DNA of 64,000 nt from Erysipelotrichaceae bacterium. GTDB lineage: Bacteria; Bacillota_I; Bacilli_A; Erysipelotrichales; Erysipelotrichaceae. Location: positions 100,469-164,468 of the forward strand of contig JAUYTU010000017.1 of NCBI GenBank assembly GCA_030694975.1, given 5' to 3'. Of this stretch, positions 34,258-44,789 are shown one piece after another. Position 1 is the stretch's first letter; each line of letters begins with the position of its first letter. Below the pieces are notes generated by a model. The model saw nothing but the letters and a program-made list of their open reading frames with translations. It had not been told where the DNA came from and made no database searches. A program made the position numbers and the translations under genes.

Positions 34258-36774
34258 ATGAAGTATCGTGAAGGAACCATCTCGAAAATCAACAACGATA
34301 TCCGCAATCATTTTCCCCATCTTTTCCCTATCGAAGAAAGTTTTCATGTTACGCATTCCGGCGTTTCCAGATTGGTTATGTTGGATCGCTATGCTCAGAA
34401 AGACCGCAGTTTAAAGACCTTGGGTGTCGATGACATCGTTGTTACGATTGTTAAAGATGACCCCAAGTTCCCGGCTCGCGGTATCGGTTTGGTTAAAGAA
34501 ATCGACGCACAACAGGAAACAGCCCTAATCGAATTGGAAGAAGAATGGCGGTCATCGTGTGAAAATGAACATGAAGCGGAAACCGGGTTAATACGACGTC
34601 CCTTCAAGAAAATCGACAAGCCGATGGAAATCTATTATGAGCAGATTGCCAAGCGGGTCGGTAAAGCTTTAGCCTCAACTGAAAACAACGAGGATAAACG
34701 CGAACAATATGCACAGCTTTTTTATCATCAATTAAAAGATTTAAATGTCGTTCCGGCCGGTCGTGTTCTTTATGGAGCAGGAAGCGGTACGGAAGTAACG
34801 TATTTTAACTGTTTCGTTATGCCTTTTGTACGTGACTCCAGGGGCGGAATCGCCGATCATCGCAAAGAAGTCATGGAAATTATGTCACGTGGCGGTGGTG
34901 TCGGTTCCAATGGATCTACATTACGTCCGAAAGCCGCTCCGGCCAAAGGTGTCGGTGGCAAATCGTCCGGTGCTGTAAGTTGGTTGAATGACATTGCCAA
35001 TCTAACCCATTTAGTGGAGCAAGGCGGTTCTCGTCGTGGCGCACAAATGATCATGTTGGCTGATTGGCATCCGGATATCATTGAGTTTATTATATCGAAA
35101 ATGCAAAATCCAAGAGTGTTGAAATGGCTGACTGAAAACTCTAATGATGAAGTCATCCGTGAAGAAGCTCATAAAAAACTTAAATTTTATCCGCTTAACC
35201 GTACGGAAAAAGAAATGTATGAAGCGTTGGTCGAAAATAAGTCGACACCTGCGCATATCATTGACCATGCCCGTGAAAAGCTGATTGATGGCGGTAAATT
35301 GGAAGTTCTATCTCCGGAGTTTTTATCCGGTGCTAATATCTCTGTGACGTTGACTAGCGATTTTATGCAGGCGGTCGCTGACGATGCGGATTATCAGCTT
35401 CGATTCCCTGATTTGGAGGTTTATACCAAAGAGCAGAAGTACGATTATGATGAACAATGGCATGTGGTTGGAGATGTTCGTGAGTGGGAAGCCATGGGTT
35501 ATCCCATCAAGGTATATCGCACCGTCAAGGCGCGCGACATCTGGGACTTGATTAGTTTCTGTTCTACGTATTCGGCGGAACCCGGCATTTTCTTTATTGA
35601 TAATGCCAATGACAAAACCAATGCGAAAGCTTATGGCCAAAAGGTCGTTGCGACCAACCCGTGTGGAGAGCAGCCTTTGGCACCTTATTCCGTTTGTAAC
35701 CTGGCGGCTGTCAACTTAGCAAATTTCGTTGATCGCATTACCGGTGAAATATTATATGATAAGCTGCGTGAGAGTGTCGCACTGACAGTTCGTATGCAGG
35801 ATAATGTTATCGATGATACTCCTTACTTCTTAGAAGCAAACCGTGTTCAGGCATTGGGTGAGCGTCGGGTCGGATTGGGGGTCATGGGACTACATGACTT
35901 GCTGATTTGGGCAAAAAAGCGATATGGTTCACCCGAGGCTATTAAAACCATTGATCAACTGTTTAGAGAAATCGCTGTTACAGCTTATGGAACTTCCATT
36001 TTATTAGCAAAGGAAAAAGGCAGTTTCCCATTCTTGTCCGACCGTAATAAATTTATAGAGACTGGCTATATGAAAGATATGCCTGAAGACATCCGTCAAG
36101 GTGTATTGCAGTATGGCATTCGTAACTCTCACCTGTTAACCATAGCTCCGACCGGTTCAACCGGTACGATGGTTGGTGTCTCTACCGGTTTGGAACCCTA
36201 TTTCTCCTTCTCTTACTTCCGTTCCGGTCGTCTGGGTAAGTTTATTGAAGTTAATGCTTCCATCGTTGAAGAGTTTATCGCAATTCATCCTCAGTATTCT
36301 CGCGCTAATCTGCCGGATTACTTTGTCAGTGCTATGGAATTATCCCCGGAAGAACATGCGGATTCGCAATGTGCTATCCAACGTTGGATCGATTCTTCGA
36401 TTTCCAAGACGGTTAATGCACCCCGTGGATACAGTGTTCGCCAAGTCCAACAGATTTATGAACGTTTATACAAACATGGAGCTAAGGGTGGAACTGTATA
36501 TGTCGATGGATCACGTGACAGCCAAGTATTGTCACTGACCAACGATGAAGACAACTCTTGGGCTCAAATGGATATTGTTCGTGACTTTGGGGTCAGTGTT
36601 AAAGAAAAGCAGGATGACAGTAAAAAGACGGATTATCGTGCTGATCGACAAGACCGTAACATCGGTAATGAAGTCGGTGATATCTGTCCGATATGTTTAG
36701 AAGGCGTCGTCGAAGACATCGGCGGATGCAATACCTGTACCAACTGTAATGCACAGTTGAAGTGCGGATTATAA
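34258..36774 (+). CDS. nrdJ: Adenosylcobalamin-dependent (class II) ribonucleotide reductase
   Basis: 838 residues; AGGAGG lies 7 bases before the ATG. Active-site cysteines align with the class II pattern: Cys185 (YFNCFV) and the NPCGEQP loop with radical Cys469, then Cys480 eleven residues later, the same spacing as in characterised NrdJ. The substrate/phosphate loop is APTGSTGTMVG. The C-terminal end carries a four-cysteine ribbon (CPIC...CNTCTNC) used for re-reduction. An N-terminal domain of about 120 residues and an insert near 290-360 (LTENSNDEVI onward) are consistent with this NrdJ subgroup; no intein motifs are seen. It makes dNTPs without oxygen dependence but needs B12 coenzyme, which explains the operon. 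Confidence 0.96.
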   Translation: MKYREGTISKINNDIRNHFPHLFPIEESFHVTHSGVSRLVMLDRYAQKDRSLKTLGVDDIVVTIVKDDPKFPARGIGLVKEIDAQQETALIELEEEWRSSCENEHEAETGLIRRPFKKIDKPMEIYYEQIAKRVGKALASTENNEDKREQYAQLFYHQLKDLNVVPAGRVLYGAGSGTEVTYFNCFVMPFVRDSRGGIADHRKEVMEIMSRGGGVGSNGSTLRPKAAPAKGVGGKSSGAVSWLNDIANLTHLVEQGGSRRGAQMIMLADWHPDIIEFIISKMQNPRVLKWLTENSNDEVIREEAHKKLKFYPLNRTEKEMYEALVENKSTPAHIIDHAREKLIDGGKLEVLSPEFLSGANISVTLTSDFMQAVADDADYQLRFPDLEVYTKEQKYDYDEQWHVVGDVREWEAMGYPIKVYRTVKARDIWDLISFCSTYSAEPGIFFIDNANDKTNAKAYGQKVVATNPCGEQPLAPYSVCNLAAVNLANFVDRITGEILYDKLRESVALTVRMQDNVIDDTPYFLEANRVQALGERRVGLGVMGLHDLLIWAKKRYGSPEAIKTIDQLFREIAVTAYGTSILLAKEKGSFPFLSDRNKFIETGYMKDMPEDIRQGVLQYGIRNSHLLTIAPTGSTGTMVGVSTGLEPYFSFSYFRSGRLGKFIEVNASIVEEFIAIHPQYSRANLPDYFVSAMELSPEEHADSQCAIQRWIDSSISKTVNAPRGYSVRQVQQIYERLYKHGAKGGTVYVDGSRDSQVLSLTNDEDNSWAQMDIVRDFGVSVKEKQDDSKKTDYRADRQDRNIGNEVGDICPICLEGVVEDIGGCNTCTNCNAQLKCGL

Positions 36775-36782
36775 GAATAACG

Positions 36783-36809
36783 AACCTCCGTAAAAGCGGA
36801 GGTTTTTTT
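36783..36809 (+). terminator. Intrinsic terminator after nrdJ
   Basis: AACCTCCG/CGGAGGTT stem with a 6-base loop and a run of Ts. It ends the cobalamin operon. Confidence 0.9.
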
Positions 36810-36899
36810 CGAGAAGGTATCTGAATGGATATCCTTTCCCTGAGTCGATATACTATGAGTAATCAAAGATTGTCGAAGACCCTTGGAAAGGAGATTTTT

Positions 36900-38153
36900 A
36901 TGAAAACACAAAAAATGCGAATACTTGCGGTTTTCTTGTCATTGTTTCTGATTTCTTGTGTGCCAATAAATCAAAATCCTATTGATGAGGAAGTTGAAGA
37001 AGTGCCAAAGTATCCAAACATCATCTTTTATGTGCCGGTTGAGACAGATAAACCAAATACGGATTTTATCCCTGTGTTTACAGGTCAGACACGTACTCAT
37101 GGTATCAGAACCACAACAGCCTACACCACATCCGTTGTAACCAATATACTCCGCGAACCGTGGGGAATCGATGTATTACCTAGCGGTGATTTGGTTGTTA
37201 CCGAGAAATCCGGAAGTCTGAGAATTGTAAAAGCAGACGGAACAGTCGGATCGGCTATCAAAGGATTCCCTGATATCAATGCAAATGGGCAAGGCGGATT
37301 GTTGGATGTTACCATCAGTCCAAGTTTCGAAATGGATCGGATGCTCTACTTTACGCTGTCATTGAACTCTTCTCAAGGTTCTGTTACCGCTGTAGGCAAA
37401 GCCCGTTTGTCTGATGATCAAACTTCTCTTGACGATTTCACTGTTATCTATCAAGCTACCCCCTATTTCAATGGCGTAGGCCACTATGGCAGTCGGATTG
37501 TATTTGATAAGGACGGATACTTATTTATATCTACCGGCGATCGACAAAGTCTTCAGACGCGTAACAATGCCCAATCACTTGATAATGGTCATGGCAAAAT
37601 CTTGAGAATCACCACGGATGGTGACCCCGCTCCGCAAAATCCGTTTCTCAATCAAACAGATAAGCACACTGCGATTTACGCTACCGGACTTCGAAATGTT
37701 CAAGGTCTGGCCATTCATCCGGCGACCGGCGGATTGTGGGCAAGCGAGATGGGTCCTCAGGGTGGAGATGAACTTAATCTTATCGAATCTTCCAAGAATT
37801 ATGGGTGGCCAATCATTAGCTATGGTGAAGAATACACCGGCTTGCCGATTGGTGAAGGATTGACCCAAAAAGAAGGAATGGAGCAACCTGTTTACTACTG
37901 GGATCCTTCGATTGCTCCGAGTGGCATGGCTTTCTACACATCAAATGTCATTCCGGAATGGGAAAATAATCTGTTTATTGGAGCTTTGCGAGGCAGTCAT
38001 ATTATACGTTTGATGATAAGGGATAATAGAGTTATTGGCGAAGAACGACTGCTACAAGATAAGGGTCAGCGCTTCAGAGATATAGCTATGGGATTAAATG
38101 GCGAGTTGTATGCTATCACGGATAGCGGAATATTGTATCGAATAGGCAAATAA
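36900..38153 (+). CDS. PQQ-type glucose/sorbosone dehydrogenase-like lipoprotein
   Basis: 417 residues from the ATG at 36,900, behind AAAGGAG; upstream in-frame ATGs lack such a site. The signal ends LFLISC, with lipidated Cys20. The body is a six-bladed beta-propeller of the GSDH family: PWGIDVLPSGDLVVTE at the start, the catalytic-type histidine in GVGHYGSRIVF, LFISTGDR, and EMGPQGGDELN. Related soluble aldose dehydrogenases oxidise sugars with PQQ and calcium. No PQQ biosynthesis gene is visible, so the cofactor may be scavenged or the protein may not be an active dehydrogenase. Single gene between terminators. Confidence 0.88.
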   Translation: MKTQKMRILAVFLSLFLISCVPINQNPIDEEVEEVPKYPNIIFYVPVETDKPNTDFIPVFTGQTRTHGIRTTTAYTTSVVTNILREPWGIDVLPSGDLVVTEKSGSLRIVKADGTVGSAIKGFPDINANGQGGLLDVTISPSFEMDRMLYFTLSLNSSQGSVTAVGKARLSDDQTSLDDFTVIYQATPYFNGVGHYGSRIVFDKDGYLFISTGDRQSLQTRNNAQSLDNGHGKILRITTDGDPAPQNPFLNQTDKHTAIYATGLRNVQGLAIHPATGGLWASEMGPQGGDELNLIESSKNYGWPIISYGEEYTGLPIGEGLTQKEGMEQPVYYWDPSIAPSGMAFYTSNVIPEWENNLFIGALRGSHIIRLMIRDNRVIGEERLLQDKGQRFRDIAMGLNGELYAITDSGILYRIGK

Positions 38154-38175
38154 AACTACACGGCAACGTGTAGTT
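38154..38175. terminator. Bidirectional terminator between GSDH-like and ABC permease genes
   Basis: A perfect 9-bp stem AACTACACG/CGTGTAGTT with a GCAA loop between convergent genes, with T-rich flank on the plus strand. Confidence 0.75.
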
Positions 38176-38187
38176 TCTTTAATTAGA

Positions 38188-40752
38188 CTAGATGTCCATT
38201 TTTAGAGCATCCACAATATTGTCGCTCCGAATTCTTGCTACAGAATAGGACATGGTTATGAATACCAGAGTGAAGATAACCAGTGTCACAAACACAAAGC
38301 TTCCATAGGGAATCTGTACATCCACAATAAATCCATCAGCCATCGTATGATTAATCAAAGCAATGACCAGCAATGATATCGGAAATCCGAACAATAATGA
38401 ACTAAATCCGTAGAACACACTTTCAAAGCGAACCATTTTATCAAAACTTTGTGGTGTCATCCCTACCGATCGCAACATAGCAAACTCTTTTCTACGCAAC
38501 TGTACATTTGTTGTTATCGTATTGATGATGTTCATCACGCTGATCAGTGAGATCAAGATGATAAAGCCGTAAACAAATACCTCCATTACCAGTATAGTGT
38601 TCGATATATTACGATACTCGGATTTCATGTTATTCATAATGAAACGAACTTCATCAGATTCATTGAGATATTCTCGGATTTCAATTTCATGCATCTGATC
38701 GTTATTGGATTCCATGAATATATTATAATAAAGGAGTTCACTGTCTAGCAGAGATGCAACGGACTCTTGATTGGTTATAAGAATTACTCCATAAAACATG
38801 CTATATGAATATCCCAGGGGTGCCATGTCGGTGAAAGATACGATATTGAGTTGTGCATTCTTGGTGATTTCACCACTTTCTGAATGGGTAATCTCGACAT
38901 TAGCCGTAAACGGATTCTCTTCAAAGACTTTCCCTGTGTAGCGCTTGTTATTGAAACTGTCCTTGGCTATATTGAGAACTATCACATTATTAGAATCCTT
39001 TGTAAACATAGACAGATCCCCATTGATCTGTTCTAGATAATTCTTGAATGAAATATCATCCAAGATTATGGTGTACAGTTCTAGTGATTTACCAATAAAT
39101 CCATCATTATATAATTGTAAAGTTATCGGAGCCATAGGTAGCTCCTCATATGTAGCCCGAGCTTGAATCATTCGCGAAGACTGAAACCTATCAACATATT
39201 CCGAGTTCCTTAACTTTTCGATACGAGTCGTAGCGGATTCGACGGTCTTATCCAATAATAGAACAGACAAATCATAGTTTTTGTTTGCATATTCTACTTT
39301 CGCTAAGCTGAAGAGCGAACTCATAAAGTAATTCACCGATACAAACAATACAATACTGACTGTCAGCGAAATGACTGTTGATCTGAATTTCTTTTTACTT
39401 CTTTTCAAATTTTTAAGAGCCAGATCACCTTCTAGTCCGAAAATCCAACGGATCCAGCGTGGAGTCTTAATCGATCTACCACTAAACTTAATATCTTTGC
39501 GTTGCATGATAGAGTCCATGATACTTATTTGTGATGCTCGCAATGCCGGAATCCAAACAGAGAGAGCAATTGTTATTACAGAGACTAATGTAGCTACGAG
39601 TAACAGCTGCCACCACACCACCAGTTTCAAGGTCGCTGAGGTAGTGACAAAGGACCGAAACAAAGGTTCTACAAAGATCAGAGTCAATGAAATCCCTAAA
39701 ATTCCTAACACTAATCCGACTGGGATGGCAAATATTGAGAGATAGAGTGCTTCCAGAAAAACATTTGACCGTTTCTGAGCCCTTGTTGCTCCAACACTGG
39801 ACAACATGCCTAATTGTCGTGTCCGTTGAGATAACGATATCGAAAATGAATTATAAATTAAGGCAATCGATGCAACCATAACTATCATCACAATAATGGC
39901 TATCAATCCGGCAAGTGTTGTAAATATTTCCTGATTGCCAATCATGCCATAATAGCGCAATAACTGATTGTTTACGGTCATAATCATATTTTCAGAGTCT
40001 TTAAATGCTTCTGTCATTGCTAACAAAGTACTTTGTCTCAAGGGAGTAAGTTTAATAGAAACCATAGGATCATAATGAGCATCTAGAGCTGAATCATAGA
40101 AAGTGTAAGCATTGATTACTGAGGAATAGCTTTTCGAACTGTCCTCTATGATACCAACAAGCTTAAACTGATGCTCCACTGCTTGTTCGAGCTGCTCTGC
40201 TGTTTCTATAAACGTAACATCATCTTCAGTTTCATAGCTTCTCATAAATCCAGACTCCACCGGAACTATCTCACCATTAAGTGTTCTCAACGATAAATTC
40301 AAAGTGATTTGCTCGCCTACTTTATACGCTTTCGCCTGCTCTTCGGTCATCACAATCTCACCTTTAGCAAGTGGAAGTCGCCCCTCTAAGACCCGGACGT
40401 ATTGCTGGGTGAAACCAAGGGAATCCATGGCAGTTACTTGAAGATAAGGCTTGCCTGATTGGATTGGATCTTCTATTTGAATAAACCCCAAAACCTGTTG
40501 CCATGACAAAGTATCAACAAAAGGCTGCTCAACTTTCAGAATTAGCTGATTTTGATCAGGATGTTGCAAGCGAACATGCCAGTCACCATTATCGATTTTT
40601 TCATTTTCAATCATGTACGATAAAAAACTGGACGTTAATGTTGCGATAGCACTCAACATTGCGACCGAAATAATAATTCCGATGGCCGTCACAATGGTCC
40701 ATCGGCGATTATTCTTCATGCTTGCTAAAGTAAATTTCCTGATGATGTTCAT
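38188..40752 (-). CDS. FtsX-type ABC transporter permease
   Basis: 854 residues, about ten membrane spans in a duplicated FtsX arrangement: an N-terminal span, a large extracellular region (about 45-270), three spans (about 280-400), then a span near 455 and a second extracellular region (about 475-730) before three C-terminal spans. It is larger than the roughly 650-residue BceB permeases. With the ATPase and the two-component system next to it, it probably exports or senses a peptide or cell-envelope agent. It overlaps the ATPase stop by 4 bases (ATGA). Confidence 0.85.
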   Translation of the reverse strand: MNIIRKFTLASMKNNRRWTIVTAIGIIISVAMLSAIATLTSSFLSYMIENEKIDNGDWHVRLQHPDQNQLILKVEQPFVDTLSWQQVLGFIQIEDPIQSGKPYLQVTAMDSLGFTQQYVRVLEGRLPLAKGEIVMTEEQAKAYKVGEQITLNLSLRTLNGEIVPVESGFMRSYETEDDVTFIETAEQLEQAVEHQFKLVGIIEDSSKSYSSVINAYTFYDSALDAHYDPMVSIKLTPLRQSTLLAMTEAFKDSENMIMTVNNQLLRYYGMIGNQEIFTTLAGLIAIIVMIVMVASIALIYNSFSISLSQRTRQLGMLSSVGATRAQKRSNVFLEALYLSIFAIPVGLVLGILGISLTLIFVEPLFRSFVTTSATLKLVVWWQLLLVATLVSVITIALSVWIPALRASQISIMDSIMQRKDIKFSGRSIKTPRWIRWIFGLEGDLALKNLKRSKKKFRSTVISLTVSIVLFVSVNYFMSSLFSLAKVEYANKNYDLSVLLLDKTVESATTRIEKLRNSEYVDRFQSSRMIQARATYEELPMAPITLQLYNDGFIGKSLELYTIILDDISFKNYLEQINGDLSMFTKDSNNVIVLNIAKDSFNNKRYTGKVFEENPFTANVEITHSESGEITKNAQLNIVSFTDMAPLGYSYSMFYGVILITNQESVASLLDSELLYYNIFMESNNDQMHEIEIREYLNESDEVRFIMNNMKSEYRNISNTILVMEVFVYGFIILISLISVMNIINTITTNVQLRRKEFAMLRSVGMTPQSFDKMVRFESVFYGFSSLLFGFPISLLVIALINHTMADGFIVDVQIPYGSFVFVTLVIFTLVFITMSYSVARIRSDNIVDALKMDI

Positions 40753-41432
40753 ACTTTTCTAACCTCATCTGAAATGATTTTTCCATCTTCTAACGATATA
40801 ATTCGATCTGCGTTTTGTGCAATGGTTGCATCATGGGTGATAATCAAAACCGTCTGTTTGTACTTACGATTTAACAATCTGAAAAGACTTATGATCTCCG
40901 AACTGTTTTGCCTGTCAAGATTCCCAGTTGGCTCATCCGCTAGTACTAACGCCGGTTGATTGATCAAAGCCCGCGCAATCGATACACGTTGCTGTTGACC
41001 ACCGGAAAGCTGATTGGGCAAATGCAACAAGCGGTTTGAAATGGCCAATGTAGCAACAAGATCATCGAAATGTTGTTGTGATGGCCGTTGTCGGTCGAGT
41101 AAAGCCGGTAACATAATATTCTCTTGAACATCCAGAATTGGAATCAGGTTATAAAACTGATAGATTAAACCTAAATGCCGCCTTCTGAAAATAGCCAACT
41201 TCGACTCATTTAATAAATAAATGTCCGTTTGATCCACAAAGACTTTTCCCGATGTCGGTCGATCAACCCCACCAAGTATATGTAAGAGCGTGGACTTCCC
41301 AGAACCCGATGGTCCGACAATTGCGACAAATTCTCCTTGTTTTACACTGAATGAGACATCATTTAAAGCAATGACTTGTGCTTCCTTGGCACCATATATT
41401 TTTGAACAATTTTCGACTCTTAGAATTTCCAT
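40749..41432 (-). CDS. ABC transporter ATPase (LolD/MacB-like)
   Basis: 227 residues from the ATG at 41,432 (MEILRVENC), behind GAGGAGA; an upstream in-frame ATG lacks that site. Walker A is GPSGSGKST, signature LSGGQQQRV, Walker B LVLADEPTGNLD, all intact. It powers the adjacent FtsX-type permease. Sequence type is that of antimicrobial-peptide and lipoprotein-release ATPases. Confidence 0.94.
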   Translation of the reverse strand: MEILRVENCSKIYGAKEAQVIALNDVSFSVKQGEFVAIVGPSGSGKSTLLHILGGVDRPTSGKVFVDQTDIYLLNESKLAIFRRRHLGLIYQFYNLIPILDVQENIMLPALLDRQRPSQQHFDDLVATLAISNRLLHLPNQLSGGQQQRVSIARALINQPALVLADEPTGNLDRQNSSEIISLFRLLNRKYKQTVLIITHDATIAQNADRIISLEDGKIISDEVRKV

Positions 41433-41465
41433 AAGTAATCTCCTCTTCTCTTTAATTCTACCCAA

Positions 41466-41514
41466 AGAAAATGACGATTCGATGACTTATTAAGTGACTG
41501 AATCGTCATTTTCT
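41466..41514 (-). promoter_or_regulatory. Long inverted repeat between kinase and ABC ATPase genes
   Basis: A 15-bp perfect inverted repeat (AGAAAATGACGATTC with GAATCGTCATTTTCT) encloses a 19-base segment that itself contains the palindrome ACTTATTAAGT. The kinase stop codon lies inside it. On the minus strand only TTT follows, so it is either a weak terminator/attenuator or a regulator-binding site. Confidence 0.65.
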
Positions 41515-42509
41515 GATTGAAAGGGTAGTGTGATCGTAAATGTCGTTTGGTTTCTCTGACTGGTAACATCAATAAAGCCATTTTGTTGTTCAATGATTTG
41601 CTTTGATAAAGATAGTCCAATCCCAACAGAATCATAAAACGCATCTTTACTTTTATAGAATCTCGTGAATATCTTATGTAGATCTTCGGGAGCAATCGTG
41701 TTGCCGGCATTGGTGATTTGTATCTGATATCCCAACGAACCTTTCTTGATGACAAAGCTAATCTGATTACTCGGTTGGCTGTGTTCGATGGCATTCTTTA
41801 AGATGTTATTAACTGCTTCCTGAGTCCAGTTCTTATCACAATAGATCATATCTGTCAGAATCTCTGTATTGATACTCGTCGATTGGATATCCATCAGAAT
41901 ATCCAATGAGCTTTGCGATTCCAAAGCTAACTGGCTGGCGTTCACCCACTCTTTGGTAAATTTAACCGTCTCCGATTCCAATCGCGACATCTTTAGCAGC
42001 GAATTGATCAGGCTTTTCATGCGATGGAGTTGTTGTAAGGATTGGGACATGAATAACTCTCGCTTATGTTCATCTAGTAACGGATTTCTCATCAGATCAA
42101 ACATCATATACAAGGAAGTCAACGGCGTTTTCAACTGATGGGATATGTCCGCAAGTGATTTAGACAATGATTCTTTGTCTTGTTGTAGTTGTTGATTTTG
42201 TTGGCGGATGGTCACAGTAATCTTATACAGTTCGCTTTGAAGAATTGAAAGCTCACCTTCTAAAAGATCTTCAAATGAAAGTCTTGTATTTCCAAGACTC
42301 AATTCTCTTAAATATTGATTGAGTTTTTCGATTTTTTTATATCTATAGATTGCTAAGTATATGTAAAGAGTCACTATCAGAAGTGCGTACATCAACAGAA
42401 TGTATTGAACATAATTATTTATGAGAATCATGGCAAATATTGATAAGCCCGTCAGTATGAACCAACCGATTAAGAAAGTTCTGACCTCAACATTCCTTAG
42501 GAGTTTCAT
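41490..42509 (-). CDS. Sensor histidine kinase, intramembrane-sensing type
   Basis: 339 residues. Two N-terminal spans (about 11-30 and 35-55) are separated by only a few residues, so there is no extracellular sensor, as in BceS-type kinases. The phosphorylated residue is His124 in SHQLKTPLTS, followed by an HATPase domain with NAIEHS and GIGLSLS. It should phosphorylate the adjacent response regulator. Its start overlaps the regulator stop by 4 bases. Confidence 0.92.
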   Translation of the reverse strand: MKLLRNVEVRTFLIGWFILTGLSIFAMILINNYVQYILLMYALLIVTLYIYLAIYRYKKIEKLNQYLRELSLGNTRLSFEDLLEGELSILQSELYKITVTIRQQNQQLQQDKESLSKSLADISHQLKTPLTSLYMMFDLMRNPLLDEHKRELFMSQSLQQLHRMKSLINSLLKMSRLESETVKFTKEWVNASQLALESQSSLDILMDIQSTSINTEILTDMIYCDKNWTQEAVNNILKNAIEHSQPSNQISFVIKKGSLGYQIQITNAGNTIAPEDLHKIFTRFYKSKDAFYDSVGIGLSLSKQIIEQQNGFIDVTSQRNQTTFTITLPFQSENDDSVT

Positions 42510-43177
42510 AAAATCTTATATCCCAACCCGCGTACAGTAAAGATAATTTTAGGTGTAGAAGGGTCATCTTCAATTTTCTCTCTCAACCGCTTAATATAGA
42601 CTGTTAATGTATTGTCATTAACAAAACTACCACCAATATCCCAAATACTTTCCAATAATTGATTTCGATCCAGCATTTGTCCACGATGCGTAGCCAGAAT
42701 CACTAGCAGACGATACTCCAATGCGCTTAGAAATACTTCTCTTCCCGCCTTTGTAACACGTGCAGCCTTGGTATCCAGGACTATGTCTTCAATGTAAATC
42801 AGTGAACTCTCTTTTGGTTGATTGCGATTGATTACGTTTTTAACCCGCAACAACAACTCTTTCAAGCGGAAAGGTTTTAAAACATAGTCATCAGCACCCA
42901 GTTGTAAGCCCATCACGATATTTACTTCATCATCGGCAGCACTCAAAAAGATTATAGGAGTATTTGACATTGATTTTATTCTTTTGCACAGTTCATAACC
43001 AGTTCCATCGGGTAACGACACATCTAAAATTGCAAGATCAACATTGGTATCACTTAAGTATTCATTGGCTTGTCTAACTGTGTTGGCAACTATGGCATCA
43101 TAACCTTCTTGTTGCAACGAAAATTGTAAACCTAAGGCGATCGTCGCATCATCTTCTACAATTAGTATTTTTTTCAT
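42506..43177 (-). CDS. OmpR-family response regulator
   Basis: 223 residues from the ATG at 43,177 (MKKILIVEDD); an upstream GTG lies inside the GGAGGG ribosome site. Receiver domain with phospho-acceptor Asp52 (LDVSLPDG), acidic pocket EDD and conserved Lys in VLKPF; the C-terminal winged helix ends FTVRGLGYKI. First gene of the regulator-kinase-ATPase-permease unit and probably its activator. Confidence 0.94.
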   Translation of the reverse strand: MKKILIVEDDATIALGLQFSLQQEGYDAIVANTVRQANEYLSDTNVDLAILDVSLPDGTGYELCKRIKSMSNTPIIFLSAADDEVNIVMGLQLGADDYVLKPFRLKELLLRVKNVINRNQPKESSLIYIEDIVLDTKAARVTKAGREVFLSALEYRLLVILATHRGQMLDRNQLLESIWDIGGSFVNDNTLTVYIKRLREKIEDDPSTPKIIFTVRGLGYKIL

Positions 43178-43213
43178 ATTGCCCTCCACTCAACTCAGAA
43201 TACCCGTAAATTC

Positions 43214-43242
43214 ATTATAACAGTGATATCCGTTTTATAGAA
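43214..43242 (-). promoter_or_regulatory. Candidate promoter of the two-component/ABC unit
   Basis: Minus strand TATAAT (43,214-43,219) with TG extension; a poor -35 TTCTAT (43,237-43,242) at 17 bases. Confidence 0.5.
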
Positions 43243-43252
43243 CAATGTACAA

Positions 43253-43275
43253 ACAAAAACTCCCCTTCGGGAGTT
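43253..43275 (-). terminator. Intrinsic terminator after lysS
   Basis: AACTCCC/GGGAGTT stem with a 4-base loop and TTTTTGTTT on the minus strand, 5 bases after the lysS stop. Confidence 0.85.
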
Positions 43276-43279
43276 GGTT

Positions 43280-44782
<1,503 letters not shown>

Positions 44783-44789
44783 TCACTTT

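Noticed and set aside
34258..36774. Intein in nrdJ because of the extra residues near 290-360
   Set aside because: The insert is short and lacks the Cys/Ser start, block B His and His-Asn end of inteins. It fits a subgroup insertion.
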